From NCBI RefSeq assembly GCF_029868385.1, contig NZ_JARWNX010000037.1, positions 1-64,000 of the forward strand: DNA of 64,000 nucleotides, given 5' to 3'. Origin of the DNA: Nocardia cyriacigeorgica. Its GTDB lineage: Bacteria > Actinomycetota > Actinomycetes > Mycobacteriales > Mycobacteriaceae. A program made the position numbers and the translations under genes. This document shows, piece by piece, positions 8,664 to 18,503 of this stretch (position 1 is its first letter; each line of letters starts with the position of its first letter). A model generated the notes under the pieces. That model worked only from the letters and a program-made list of their open reading frames with translations. It made no database searches and had not been told where the DNA came from.

Positions 8664-10007
8664 GTGACCGAGCCGAAGTCAGGTTCCGCGGGATCGACGC
8701 CGGAGACGGCGGCACAGCGGGAGGGGAGAGCGTCGGCGGCAGCCGATGCGGTGCATCCGATCGTTCGGGTGAGCGCGGAGTGGGCGTGGCGGTTACTCGT
8801 CATCTTCGCGCTGATCGCGGTGCTCGCCATGGTGGTGCAACGCCTGGCGACGGTGGTGATCCCGCTGGCCATCGCACTGCTGGCGGCCGCGCTGCTTGCG
8901 CCGCTGGTGGACTGGATGCAACGGTTGGGGATCGCGCGCTCGGTCGGCGTGTTCGTGGTGCTCGCCGGATCGCTCGGGCTGGTGGCCGGAATCCTCACCT
9001 TCGTCGTCGAACAGTTCGTCGAGGGCGTACCGCAGCTGACCGATCAGTTCACCAACAGCATCAAAGAGGTCCAGGACTGGCTGATCAACGGGCCGATCCA
9101 CCTCAGCGAGGACCAGATCCGCAGCGCGGGCGACACCGCGGTCAAGACCATCCAGTCCAATCAGGACGAGCTGACCAGTGGCGCGCTGACCACCGCGACG
9201 GTGATCGGGCACATCCTCACCGGCACCTTCCTCACCCTGTTCATCCTCATCTTCTTCCTCTACGGCGGCGATCAGATCTGGCGCTTCGTCACCCGGATCG
9301 TGCCGACGCCGCATCGGCAGCGGGTGCGCACTGCCGGTGAACTCGGCTTCGGATCGCTGGTCGGGTTCGTGCGCGCCACGGTGGCGGTGGCGGCGGTCGA
9401 CGCCATCGGTATCGGCGCTGGGCTGGCGATTCTCGGGGTGCCGCTGGCGCTGCCGCTGGCCTCGCTGGTGTTCGTGGGCGCGTTCATCCCGATCATCGGC
9501 GCGTTTCTGGCCGGGTTCGTCGCGGTGTTCATCGCGCTGGTCACCAAAGGCCTGGTGACGGCGCTGATCGTGCTGGGCATCATCATCGCGGTGATGCAGC
9601 TCGAAGGCCATGTGTTGCAGCCGCTGCTGCTCGGCCGGGCGGTGAGCATCCATCCGCTGGCGGTGGTGCTGGCGATCACCGCTGGCGTGGTGCTCGGCGG
9701 AATCGCGGGCGGTCTGCTCGCCGTGCCGTTTGTCGCGGTGATGAACACCGCGATCAGATCGCTGCTCACCGACGATCCGGAGGAGCTGCTGGAGGAACTG
9801 CACACCGACGAGGAACGCGGCCGCCTGTACTCGGCTGAACCCGATGAGGCCGAGCCGGGCCGATTCGACGTCGCTGCCATGCTGGCGGAGGCGCAGCGCA
9901 AACTCGGCTCGGGGAGGTCCGGTCACGCCAAGCTGCGCGAGTCCGCCGGGCCCGGATCGACGGTCGATGATGTCGGGACAGCCGATGATGCGACCTCCGA
10001 CGATTGA
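8664..10007 (+). CDS. AI-2E family (PerM-like) transporter
   Basis: A 447-residue membrane protein of the AI-2E/PerM family. A 40-residue Ser/Ala-rich N-terminus precedes two helices (~45-62, ~65-95), a long soluble segment (VPQLTDQFTNSIKEVQDWL) and a C-terminal bundle with the typical VFVGAFIPIIGAF and LEGHVLQPLLLGRAVSIHPLAVV motifs. Family members export small molecules or act as ion antiporters; the substrate here cannot be told. It starts with GTG and is divergent from the cyclase. Its last ~20 bases overlap the sensor kinase gene, so the two are probably co-transcribed. Confidence 0.88.
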   Translation: MTEPKSGSAGSTPETAAQREGRASAAADAVHPIVRVSAEWAWRLLVIFALIAVLAMVVQRLATVVIPLAIALLAAALLAPLVDWMQRLGIARSVGVFVVLAGSLGLVAGILTFVVEQFVEGVPQLTDQFTNSIKEVQDWLINGPIHLSEDQIRSAGDTAVKTIQSNQDELTSGALTTATVIGHILTGTFLTLFILIFFLYGGDQIWRFVTRIVPTPHRQRVRTAGELGFGSLVGFVRATVAVAAVDAIGIGAGLAILGVPLALPLASLVFVGAFIPIIGAFLAGFVAVFIALVTKGLVTALIVLGIIIAVMQLEGHVLQPLLLGRAVSIHPLAVVLAITAGVVLGGIAGGLLAVPFVAVMNTAIRSLLTDDPEELLEELHTDEERGRLYSAEPDEAEPGRFDVAAMLAEAQRKLGSGRSGHAKLRESAGPGSTVDDVGTADDATSDD

Positions 10008-11163
10008 CCTGAACCCGGCCGACACCGCGACCGCGCCGCTGTGGCGGGCGGCGCAGGCGTTTCGGCTGGTGACGCTGCTGTACGCGGTCGGTCAGCAGAT
10101 CGCCTCGGTGCCCTACTACCAGAACCAGCGGCTGAGCTGGGTGTTGATCGCGGTGATGGCGGTCTGGTCCGGTGTCTCGGCGATCATGTTGTCGCAGTGG
10201 CATTTCCCCGATGCGATCCGGCTGCGCGGCTGGGTGGTGCTCGGCGACCACGTGGTGGTGATCGCGCTGATGGCCTCGACCCGCTTGGTCGCCGATTACG
10301 GCTGGTACCACGGCCATCAGACCCTGCCGACCACGCTGTGGGCGACCAATGCGGTGATCTCGGCGGCGATCCTGCGCGGACCGCTGTTCGGCGTGCTGTC
10401 GGGGGTGCTGATCGCCGCCACCAGCATCACCGTGCGGGACCAGTGGGGGCAGGACGTGTGGACCGATGCCACCGCGCCGGTCCTGGTGTCGGTGGGGCTC
10501 GCGCTCGGCCTCGCCGCCAACACCGCACGCGCCGCGCAACGGCAGCTCGAGCGTGCCGTGCGGTTGACGGCGGCGACCGAGGAACGCGAACGGCTCGCCC
10601 GGCAGGTGCACGATGGGGTGCTGCAAGTGCTCAGCTACATCAAACGGCGCGGTACCGAGATCGGCGGACCCACCGAAGAACTCGCGCGGCGCGCGGGCGA
10701 GCAGGAGGTTGCGCTGCGCGTGTTGATCTCCGAACAGGGCGCTCGCGCAGACGAGGGCGGGGCGGAGGTGGATCTGCGGCCGCTGCTCACCGAGAACGCC
10801 ACCCCGACGGTCTTCGTCTCGACACCGGGCGATCCGGTGCCGGTCGGACGCTGGGCGGCGAACGAGATCGCGGCCGCCGTCGCCACCGCGCTGTCGAATG
10901 TCGGACTGCATGCCGGCGCGGACGCGAAAGCCTATGTGCTGCTGGAAGACACCGGCGACGAGCTGATCATCAGCGTGCGCGACGACGGTGTCGGCATCGC
11001 GCCCGGCCGGTTGGCCGAGGCCGAACGCGAAGGGCGGATGGGGGTTTCACGCTCCATCGTCGGCCGGATCGCGGCACTCGGCGGCACCGCCGAGCTGTTG
11101 ACCGAGGAGACCGGCGGTGTCGGCTTCGGCACCGAATGGGAGATCCGGGTGCCACGTGGATGA
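9985..11163 (+). CDS. MacS-type sensor histidine kinase
   Basis: Membrane histidine kinase of about 392 residues. Five to six helices fill residues 20-180, followed by a dimerisation/phosphoacceptor helix with His209 in ERERLARQVHDGVLQVL and a HATPase domain with an N-box-like ATALSNVGLHAG and the G1 box DDGVGIAPG. This is the HisKA_3 class that pairs with NarL/LuxR regulators. It matches actinobacterial MacS-type proteins (MacRS is a development-linked system in Streptomyces). Tandem ATGs at 9985 and 9988 overlap the end of the transporter gene. The cognate regulator follows 24 bases after the stop. The signal is unknown. Confidence 0.87.
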   Translation: MMRPPTIDLNPADTATAPLWRAAQAFRLVTLLYAVGQQIASVPYYQNQRLSWVLIAVMAVWSGVSAIMLSQWHFPDAIRLRGWVVLGDHVVVIALMASTRLVADYGWYHGHQTLPTTLWATNAVISAAILRGPLFGVLSGVLIAATSITVRDQWGQDVWTDATAPVLVSVGLALGLAANTARAAQRQLERAVRLTAATEERERLARQVHDGVLQVLSYIKRRGTEIGGPTEELARRAGEQEVALRVLISEQGARADEGGAEVDLRPLLTENATPTVFVSTPGDPVPVGRWAANEIAAAVATALSNVGLHAGADAKAYVLLEDTGDELIISVRDDGVGIAPGRLAEAEREGRMGVSRSIVGRIAALGGTAELLTEETGGVGFGTEWEIRVPRG

Positions 11164-11187
11164 GCATCGGGACGAGGGAGGTAGCGA

Positions 11188-11844
11188 ATGAGCGGGGACG
11201 CGATCACCGTGATGGTGGTGGACGATCACCCGATGTGGCGCGACGGCGTCTCGCGTGATCTGACCGAGGCCGGGTTCCAGGTCGTCGCCACCGCCGACGG
11301 TGTCGGAGCCGCGACCAGGCGCGCGACGGCCGTGCGTCCCGATGTGGTGCTGATGGATATGCAGTTGCCCGACGGAAATGGCGCACAGGCCACCGCCGAG
11401 GTGCTGCGGGTGTCACCGGACAGCCGGGTGCTGGTGCTGTCGGCCTCGGCCGAACGCGATGATGTGCTCGACGCGATCAAGGCGGGCGCCACCGGATACC
11501 TGGTCAAGAGCGCGTCATCGGCGGAACTGCTCGAGGCCGTACGTGCCACCGCGGCCGGTCAGGCGGTGTTCACGCCGGGGCTGGCCGGGCTGGTACTCGG
11601 CGAATACCGGCGCATCGCCACCACGCCCGCCGATCCGGCGACGCCGCCGCGGCCCGCACTCACCGAACGTGAGACGGAGGTGCTGCGGATGGTGGCGAAG
11701 GGGCTGTCGGCCAAACAGATCGCCTCCCGGTTGGGGTTGTCGCATCGCACCGTGGAAAACCATGTGCAGGCGACCCTGCGGAAGTTGCAGCTGGCGAACC
11801 GGGTCGAACTGACCAGGTACGCGATCGAGCAGGGGCTCGAGTAG
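11188..11844 (+). CDS. NarL/LuxR-type response regulator, partner of the upstream kinase
   Basis: A 218-residue two-domain response regulator. The receiver domain has the acidic pair Asp12/Asp13, the phosphorylatable Asp57 (VVLMDMQLPDG), Ser85 and Lys107 (GYLVKSAS). A linker of ~25 residues leads to a LuxR-type HTH from about 155 (LTERETEVLRMVAKGLSAKQIA, HRTVENHVQATLRKL). GAGGGAGG precedes the ATG. It is encoded directly after the MacS-type kinase, which presumably phosphorylates it. Target genes are unknown; the DUF1707 gene downstream and the transporter upstream are candidates by proximity only. Confidence 0.92.
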   Translation: MSGDAITVMVVDDHPMWRDGVSRDLTEAGFQVVATADGVGAATRRATAVRPDVVLMDMQLPDGNGAQATAEVLRVSPDSRVLVLSASAERDDVLDAIKAGATGYLVKSASSAELLEAVRATAAGQAVFTPGLAGLVLGEYRRIATTPADPATPPRPALTERETEVLRMVAKGLSAKQIASRLGLSHRTVENHVQATLRKLQLANRVELTRYAIEQGLE

Positions 11845-11877
11845 AGCGGGCGGAGATCGTCCTCGGCCAGCCGCTCT
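11843..11877 (+). terminator. Weak hairpin after the response regulator gene
   Basis: Seven-base arms AGAGCGG (11843-11849) and CCGCTCT (11871-11877) flank a 21-base loop that contains further GC pairing, immediately after the stop codon. There is no U-tract. It may help end transcription, but this is uncertain. Confidence 0.3.
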
Positions 11878-12059
11878 TGCTGCTACTCCCGCTGGAGTTG
11901 CTCGCGGCTGGGCGTGCATCCGGTCACCGATCGGGCGTCGACGCCGGAATTCGGGTCGTCGCGAGATCGCGCCTACGACTTCGGGAGGATGCGCTGGGGC
12001 GTCGGAATCGGGGATCGCCCCGATGCCGAGTCGGGCGATTCCTCGGTAATCTCGGACGC

Positions 12060-12758
12060 ATGGGCGGCCCCGATTCGGATTCTTCACCTCTCGGCTCCGG
12101 CGGTCCGGTGGGTGATCGCGACCTGCGGGTCTCCGATGCCGAACGCGAGCACGTCGGTCAGCTGCTGCAACGCGCCGTCGGGCTCGGCATGCTCTCGCTG
12201 GGGGAGTTCACCGAGCGGATGGACACCGCGCTGGCCGCCAAGACCCGCGGCGAACTGAACTCCGTGCTCATCGACCTGCCCGGCGTCCGGCTGGTCGGCC
12301 AACCCGCCGCACCGTCCACGCCGTTCGTGAACGCGCCGCGCCCACTCTCGGAGCCCACCGCGCCGACCCACGTCCCGATACCGCAGCATCCGAGCAATGT
12401 CATCCGTGGTCGGTTGTCCACGCTGAGCAGACGCGGTCCCTGGCAGGTGGCTCCGGTGCTGCACGCCAACAATGTGCTCTCCACCGTGACCCTGGATTTC
12501 ACCGAGGCCATCATGTCCACCCAGATCGTGGAACTGCACGTCGACGACTACGCCAGCACCCTCACCCTGATCGTCCCCAGCGAAGCCACCGTCGACCTCA
12601 ACGGCATCGAACTGGTCGGCTCGAGCACCAACAACAAGGTCCGCACCGGCCCACCCATCGGCCGCCTCCACCTCATCGTCCACGGCCGCACCCGCTTCGG
12701 CTCCGTCACCGCCAAACACCCGTTCATGTCGAACTGGCGCAAACTCATGGGGTTCTGA
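12060..12758 (+). CDS. DUF1707 (SHOCT-like) domain protein
   Basis: A 232-residue protein. The N-terminal third has the DUF1707 signature LRVSDAEREHVGQLLQRAVGLGMLSLGEFTERMDTAL (read as separate motifs: RVSDAERE, G-x-L-x-x-x-E-F-x-E-R). A Pro-rich linker follows, then a C-terminal beta-rich region (STVTLDFTEAIMS, ELHVDDYASTLTLIVP) resembling the LiaF/DUF2154 barrel. No signal peptide or membrane helix is evident. DUF1707 proteins are common in actinobacteria, some next to two-component systems, and this one follows one. The ATG at 12060 matches the domain start; the SD is weak. The role is unknown, possibly envelope-stress sensing. Confidence 0.8.
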   Translation: MGGPDSDSSPLGSGGPVGDRDLRVSDAEREHVGQLLQRAVGLGMLSLGEFTERMDTALAAKTRGELNSVLIDLPGVRLVGQPAAPSTPFVNAPRPLSEPTAPTHVPIPQHPSNVIRGRLSTLSRRGPWQVAPVLHANNVLSTVTLDFTEAIMSTQIVELHVDDYASTLTLIVPSEATVDLNGIELVGSSTNNKVRTGPPIGRLHLIVHGRTRFGSVTAKHPFMSNWRKLMGF

Positions 12759-12984
12759 GGGGCGCATCGGATGGCCGACCTCGCTGCGGGGTTGCTCGGT
12801 GGCGCTGTTCCGGGCAGATCCCGACGCTGTGGCCGAGAGCTGAGTCGCGATCGGCGGGACGGGAGCCCGCGTCGGCGTCACACTGGCCGATAGGCGGCGC
12901 ACCTGCGGATTCGGGTAGATATTTGGGTGCGGACGGGGGTTTCTACTCATGTTCGCGGATGCTCGGCGGACGAGCATCGACGGT

Positions 12985-15321
12985 ATGAGTACAGCTATTG
13001 ATCCAGTGCTGATCTCGCGGTTGTCGGGGGAGTTCGAGGCGCTCGGCGATCAGATGTGGGCTATGGGGCGCGACCTGGAGCTGTTGCGGGTTCAGGTCGC
13101 GGCGGAGGGGGTTTCGGGCGACCGGGCTGCCCGGAGTGGGGCAGATACCGAACCCGTATCGGAACCTGCGCCGGGGCCGGAGGAAACGGATGCCGGACCG
13201 AGCCGAGGCCGAGCGGCGGCGGATGGAGGCGGGATCGCGGCCTCGGCGGTGCATGTCGCGGCGGCGGATATGGGTCGGGCGGGGGCAGGCGCTCCCGCCG
13301 CCGGAGTGCAACCCGCCGAATCCGGGCTCACCCACGGCGGTGCTGGTGAGACTGTCGAAGCGGGTGCAGGACCGACTGCCGGAGCGGCCCCGCCGCCGAG
13401 CGGGGCTCCGGGCGAAGCAGCGCGGGCGAACGCTTCCGGCGCTTACGCAACCACTGGTGGGCAGTATGACGACTCTGGGCGTGCTCCCTCGTCCAGCGCA
13501 CCAGGTCAGGCTCCCCGCGCTGGTGCGATGCCCGCGCCGGGACTGTTCGCGCAGCCGGTCGGCGCCGCTGGTCCGCAGCCGCAGTACCCACCGCCCGCCG
13601 GGCAGTTCGTTCAGCCCGGTGCGTGGGCGGGTCGGGGCGCCGGGGTGCCTTATGGTCTGCCGCCGGGTGGGCGGGGGTGGGGTGTGCCGGTGGGGGCCGC
13701 GTGGCGTCCGCCGCAGGTGCCGAAGCGGACGCCGTGGTGGCAGCAGGATGGGGTGATCAGCCGGATTCTGGCGGTGGCCGGGGTCGGGGTGACGTTGATC
13801 GGCGTCGTCATGTTGCTGGTGCTCGCGGCGCAGGCGGGGTTCTTCGGGCCGGTGCCGCGAGTCGCTACCGGTATCGCGTTCTCGGCTGCGCTGGTCGCCG
13901 CAGGAGCGCGGGTGTACGGACGCAGCGGTGGACAGGTCGGCGGGATCGCGTTGGCGGCCACCGGGATCGCGGGTGGGTATCTGAATGTGGTCGGTGTGAC
14001 GACCGTGTACGAATGGTTGCCGTCGGTCGCCGGGCTCGCGTCGGCTTCGGCGGTCGCGGCCGGTGGGGTATGGCTGGCGATGCGGTGGAATTCGCAGACC
14101 CTCGCGGTACTGGTGGTGGCCGGTGCGGCGGTGCTGTCGCCGGTGCTGACCGTGGAACTGGCACTGCTCGGATTCCTGATCGTATTGCAAACTGCCTGTG
14201 TGCCGGTGCAATTGGTGCGTGACTGGCCGATCCTGCACATCATCCGAACCGCGCCCGCCGTACTGGCCGCGCTGGCGGCGATCGCCGTAGCCACCTTCGA
14301 ATCCCCCGAGCGTGCGCGGCTTTATTGGCTGCTCACGGCGGCGGTCGCCATCGCGGTGGTCGGGTTGGTCGGCGCGGTGCTCGCGGTGCGTAAACGCCAG
14401 GGGGACATCACCGCCACCGTCACCCTGGCGATGGCTGCCACCCCGCTGCTGGCCGTGCCAGTGATGTTCGAACGGCATACCTCGGTGCTCATCGCGGCGG
14501 TCTTCGCTGCGGTACTGCTCGCTGTCGCGGCAACGGCGGTCCTGCCGAATCAGCGGATGCGCCGGTTCATTCCGCCGCATACCGCGATCGCGGCGGCCGT
14601 CGCCGGATCGTTCGCCCTGCTCGAGGCGTGCGTCGGCGCGACCAGGGTGCAGACGTTGCCGATCGCGCTGTTGCTGGTCGCGCTCGGCTTCTTCGGCGTC
14701 GCCGGACAGCTGCGCAACCCGGTGGCCGCTGGTATCGGCGCGATGTTCGCGGTGCTCGGCGCACTGGTGTTCCTCGACAGTGCGTCACCGGAAACCCTTG
14801 CCGTGCAACGGTTCGCCGAAGCGCAGCTCGGCATCCCGACACTGCTGGCCGCACTGCTCGCGCTCGCCGTCGCGGTCGCGGGGGTGTGGGCCGTGCGCAG
14901 GCTGCCCGGTATCGGCGGTGATATCGCGGACGCGGTGCTGTGGGTCACCGGGAGCCTCGCCGGGCTGTACGCGGTGACCGCGGCGACGGTGTCGATCGGT
15001 GTCGCCACCGGCGCGCGCGACGGATTCCTCATCGGCCACAGCGCCGCCACCATCGCCTGGATGGTCGCGGCGACGGGCTCGCTGCTCTACGGTCTGCGCA
15101 ACCTGGCGGGCTCGCCCGCCGTGGCCAAACTGGCCCTCGGCTCCGGCCTGCTGGTCACCGCGGCGGCCCTGGCGAAGCTGTTCCTGTTCGATCTGGCCAC
15201 GCTCGACGGCCTGGTCCGAGTGGCGGCATTCCTGATCGTCGGCGTTCTGCTGCTGGTGGCGGGCACCCGCTATGCGCGCGCATTCGCCGATGCGGGCAGT
15301 CAGAACCCGCCGACGTCGTAG
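12985..15321 (+). CDS. DUF2339 large membrane protein
   Basis: A 778-residue protein. The first ~40 residues form a short coiled coil (ISRLSGEFEALGDQMWAM); a long Ala/Gly/Pro-rich low-complexity linker runs to about residue 240, and PWWQQDGVISRILAVAGVGV begins a membrane region of roughly twenty helices that fills the rest. This is the layout of DUF2339 proteins, which resemble polytopic transporters or GT-C-like folds but have no assigned function. The ATG at 12985 fits the coiled-coil start. It converges with mmpL3 with only 8 bases between stops and no hairpin. Confidence 0.85.
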   Translation: MSTAIDPVLISRLSGEFEALGDQMWAMGRDLELLRVQVAAEGVSGDRAARSGADTEPVSEPAPGPEETDAGPSRGRAAADGGGIAASAVHVAAADMGRAGAGAPAAGVQPAESGLTHGGAGETVEAGAGPTAGAAPPPSGAPGEAARANASGAYATTGGQYDDSGRAPSSSAPGQAPRAGAMPAPGLFAQPVGAAGPQPQYPPPAGQFVQPGAWAGRGAGVPYGLPPGGRGWGVPVGAAWRPPQVPKRTPWWQQDGVISRILAVAGVGVTLIGVVMLLVLAAQAGFFGPVPRVATGIAFSAALVAAGARVYGRSGGQVGGIALAATGIAGGYLNVVGVTTVYEWLPSVAGLASASAVAAGGVWLAMRWNSQTLAVLVVAGAAVLSPVLTVELALLGFLIVLQTACVPVQLVRDWPILHIIRTAPAVLAALAAIAVATFESPERARLYWLLTAAVAIAVVGLVGAVLAVRKRQGDITATVTLAMAATPLLAVPVMFERHTSVLIAAVFAAVLLAVAATAVLPNQRMRRFIPPHTAIAAAVAGSFALLEACVGATRVQTLPIALLLVALGFFGVAGQLRNPVAAGIGAMFAVLGALVFLDSASPETLAVQRFAEAQLGIPTLLAALLALAVAVAGVWAVRRLPGIGGDIADAVLWVTGSLAGLYAVTAATVSIGVATGARDGFLIGHSAATIAWMVAATGSLLYGLRNLAGSPAVAKLALGSGLLVTAAALAKLFLFDLATLDGLVRVAAFLIVGVLLLVAGTRYARAFADAGSQNPPTS

Positions 15322-15329
15322 CGACGCAC

Positions 15330-18300
15330 CTACTCGCTGTCGCGCCGCCGCAGCAACTCGTTCACGCTGACCGTCCGCCCATCACCGGAATGGTGCCGCC
15401 CCTGGTCCGGCGGCGGTGTGCGACGCCTGGAGGAGCGGAGTTCGGCCATCCAGTTCTCGATGCTGCTGCGGCTGTCCTCGCCGGAGTCGGCCTCGGGTTC
15501 CGGTGTCTCGGTCGAATCCGGCTGCTGGGCAGGTGCTTCCGTGGTCGGCGCCTCGTCGGCCGGAGCCGGGTCGGGCTCGGCCACCGGAGTCGGGTCGGGC
15601 CCGGCCCCTGGAGTGGAGACGCGTGGCAGCAGCGGGCGCGGTGCCGTGTGGTGGGGTGCCGCGGCTGCGGAATCCGGATGCGGCGCGGGGGATTCGGTCT
15701 CACCGAAGGGATCGAAAGTCGCATCCGTCGACTCGATTCCGAACGGATCCCGGTGCGGGCGAGCCGATTCCGCCGACGGTCCGTCCGAAGGAGCCCCGAA
15801 CGACGCGGGATTCGGATGCGGGCGCGTCGGATCGGCGGGCCTGAACGGTGCTTGCGCACCCGGACCGGCAGTGTGCCCAGTGCCCGCGTCGTGGTGCGGT
15901 GGGAGACCGCGCGATCCGGTGTCGGCTCCCGTCTCTGCGCTCGGCGGCGGAACGACACGCGCGGAGCCGAGCTGTTGTCCCGCAGGAGGTTCGGGTGGTG
16001 CGAACCGCAAGGTGGATCCGCCCGGCTGAGTCGGGTTGCCGGTCTCGCCGCCCACCGATTCCGATTCCGGCGGCGTCGCCTGAGCCGCCCGCGGCCGGGT
16101 CGGATCGGGCGGGACGGGCATCGGAATGTGCTGGGTGGACGATGCACCCGGCGCCCGTTTCATTTCCGGCGGAAGGGCATCCAGCCGCTGGGTGGGCGCT
16201 TCGGCCTCGATCTCCTCCACGGTGCGCGGCCGCCGCGGCGTCTTGCGCTGCTGGCTCTCCGGCATGGCGGGCATCTGCATGGTCACCGGATCGGTGATCG
16301 GCGTGGTCTTCACCAGGTCGACGACCTCGCCGCCGGTCGGCCGCTCATCGTCGAGGATGGGCTCACCGAGGCCGATCTTCTCCTGGATGCGCTTCATCCA
16401 GGCGGGCGCCCACCAGCAATCGTCGCCGAGCAGCTTCATGGTGGCCGGCACCAGCAGCATGCGCAGGATGGTGGCGTCGATGAACAGTGCCGCGATCATG
16501 CCGTAGGCGATGTACTGCATCATCACCAGATCGGAGAACGCGAACGCGCCCGTCACGACCAGCAGGATCAAGGCGGCCGCGGTGATGATGCGGCCGGTAT
16601 GCGCGGTACCTATTCGGACCGCCTCGGTGGTGGAGGCGCCCTGTGCGCGCGCCTCGACCATGCGTGAGAGCAGGAAGACCTCGTAGTCGGTGGACAGACC
16701 GTAGACCACGGCGATGATCAGCACCAGCACCGGCGACATGATCGGTTGCGGTGTGAAGTTCAGCAGGTCGGCACCGTGGCCGTCGACGAATATCCAGGTC
16801 AGGATGCCGAGGGTGGAGCCGAGACCGAGCGCGCTCATCAATGCCGCCTTGATGGGCAGCACGAGCGAGCCGAACGTCAGGAACATCAGCAGGGTCGTGA
16901 CGAACAGCACCAGCGCGATCATCAACGGCATGCGATCGACCAGTGCGTCGATACTGTCCATGGTGAACGCGGGTTGGCCGCCGACGAGCAGGGTGACGTC
17001 GTCGGGGATTTCCATCGCCCGCAGGTATTCGATGGTCGGCCGATAGTCCTCGGAGTCCGTCAGCGTCACGGTCGTCCGGTAGACGTCGGTCTGCTCGGTG
17101 GACCGGGCCGGCACCTCGAACTTGCCCGCGAGCCCCGGCGCCTCACTGGCCTGTTTCCAGACCTGGCCGACGGAATTGCTGTTGTCGGAGATCATGATCA
17201 GCTGCACCGGATCGGATTTGCGCAGCGGGAAGATCTCGTCGAAGTTCTGCTGCGCCATCCGGGTCGGGTTGTCCGGCGGCAGATAGCGCTCGTTGATCCC
17301 ACCGAACTCCAGGTTCTTGACCGGGATGATCAACAGCAGCAGCAGGATGCTGATCGGGATGGCGATCTTGAGCGGATGCTTCATCACCCAGCGGGTCGAG
17401 CGGCCCCAGAAACCGTTCTCGACCTCCTCGGCGGTCTTGGTCTTGCGGAACCACTTGAGCCCGAACTTGTCGACCCGCGGTCCGAGGATGCCGAGCATGG
17501 CCGGCAGCAGGGTGATCGAGGTCAGCGCGGCCAGCGAGACCGTCGCGATGGTGCCGTAGGCCACCGATTTCAGGAAGCCCTGCGGGAACAGCAGCATGCC
17601 GCCGAGGCTGGCGATGATCATGGTCGCGGAGAACACCACGGTGCGGCCCGCGGTCATCACCGAGCGTCTGACCGCCGCCGGGGTGTCGTAGCCCTCCGCC
17701 AATTCCTCACGGAACCGGCTGACTATGAACAGGCCGTAGTCGATCGCCAGACCGAGACCGATCATCGAGACGACATTGGAGACGAAGGAGTTGACGTCGG
17801 TGAAGTTGGTCAACGCCATGACGATGCCATTGGCGCCGATCACGGTGAGGCCGCCGACGATCAGCGGCAGCGCGGCGGCCACGATACCGCCGAAGATGAA
17901 GAACAGCAGGACGGCGACGGCCGGAATGGCCAGCACCTCCATGCGTTTGGAGTCGCTGGCGATGGTGTCGTTGAGCGTGCCAGCGACCGCTTGCAGGCCC
18001 GCGACCTGCACATCGATGCCCTCGATATAGAAGACGTCCTTCACCGCGCGGAAATTGCGCACCATATCGGTGTCGTTGTCGCCGACGATGGCGATCGAGG
18101 CGAAGGTGTGCTTACCGTCTTTGGATCCGAACAGACTCGGCTGTGCCGGACCGGTTTCGGTGGCCCAGTAGGCGCCGTTGACCTTGGCGATCTGCTCGGG
18201 ATGCTCCCGCGGCAGCCGGTTCAGGCTGTCGATGATCTTGCTGCTGAACGCGGGGTCCTGGATGGTGGTGCCCTCGGGCGCGGTGTACAGCACGATCACA

Positions 18301-18503
18301 TCGCTGGTGTGATCGCGGCCGTAGGCCGAGTCGGAGATACGCGCCGCCGCGGCCGATTCCGAGGTGGGGTCGTCCCATCCGCTGTTGCTCAAATGGTCGC
18401 CGAGTCCGAGACCGTAGCCACCGAGCGCCAGTAGTGCGGCCACGACGACACCGATGACGGCGAAACGTAGTCGGTAGACCAGATCGCCCCAGCGGGTGAA
18501 CAC
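15330..18503 (-). CDS. mmpL3: Trehalose monomycolate exporter MmpL3
   Basis: RND-family membrane protein (1057 residues) that moves trehalose monomycolate across the inner membrane, essential for mycolate envelopes. Twelve helices in two halves, each with a periplasmic porter domain (residues ~30-190 and ~400-520). The proton-relay Asp-Tyr pairs are visible as Asp255-Tyr256 (GLAIDYGLF) and Asp606-Tyr607 (GLSTDYEVF). After the last helix (~680) comes a cytosolic tail of over 300 residues, very rich in Pro, Thr and Ala, variable in this family. The GTG start shares one base with the stop of the NYN gene (TAGTG). In M. tuberculosis the same order Rv0208c-Rv0207c-Rv0206c is seen. Confidence 0.96.
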   Translation of the reverse strand: MFTRWGDLVYRLRFAVIGVVVAALLALGGYGLGLGDHLSNSGWDDPTSESAAAARISDSAYGRDHTSDVIVLYTAPEGTTIQDPAFSSKIIDSLNRLPREHPEQIAKVNGAYWATETGPAQPSLFGSKDGKHTFASIAIVGDNDTDMVRNFRAVKDVFYIEGIDVQVAGLQAVAGTLNDTIASDSKRMEVLAIPAVAVLLFFIFGGIVAAALPLIVGGLTVIGANGIVMALTNFTDVNSFVSNVVSMIGLGLAIDYGLFIVSRFREELAEGYDTPAAVRRSVMTAGRTVVFSATMIIASLGGMLLFPQGFLKSVAYGTIATVSLAALTSITLLPAMLGILGPRVDKFGLKWFRKTKTAEEVENGFWGRSTRWVMKHPLKIAIPISILLLLLIIPVKNLEFGGINERYLPPDNPTRMAQQNFDEIFPLRKSDPVQLIMISDNSNSVGQVWKQASEAPGLAGKFEVPARSTEQTDVYRTTVTLTDSEDYRPTIEYLRAMEIPDDVTLLVGGQPAFTMDSIDALVDRMPLMIALVLFVTTLLMFLTFGSLVLPIKAALMSALGLGSTLGILTWIFVDGHGADLLNFTPQPIMSPVLVLIIAVVYGLSTDYEVFLLSRMVEARAQGASTTEAVRIGTAHTGRIITAAALILLVVTGAFAFSDLVMMQYIAYGMIAALFIDATILRMLLVPATMKLLGDDCWWAPAWMKRIQEKIGLGEPILDDERPTGGEVVDLVKTTPITDPVTMQMPAMPESQQRKTPRRPRTVEEIEAEAPTQRLDALPPEMKRAPGASSTQHIPMPVPPDPTRPRAAQATPPESESVGGETGNPTQPGGSTLRFAPPEPPAGQQLGSARVVPPPSAETGADTGSRGLPPHHDAGTGHTAGPGAQAPFRPADPTRPHPNPASFGAPSDGPSAESARPHRDPFGIESTDATFDPFGETESPAPHPDSAAAAPHHTAPRPLLPRVSTPGAGPDPTPVAEPDPAPADEAPTTEAPAQQPDSTETPEPEADSGEDSRSSIENWMAELRSSRRRTPPPDQGRHHSGDGRTVSVNELLRRRDSE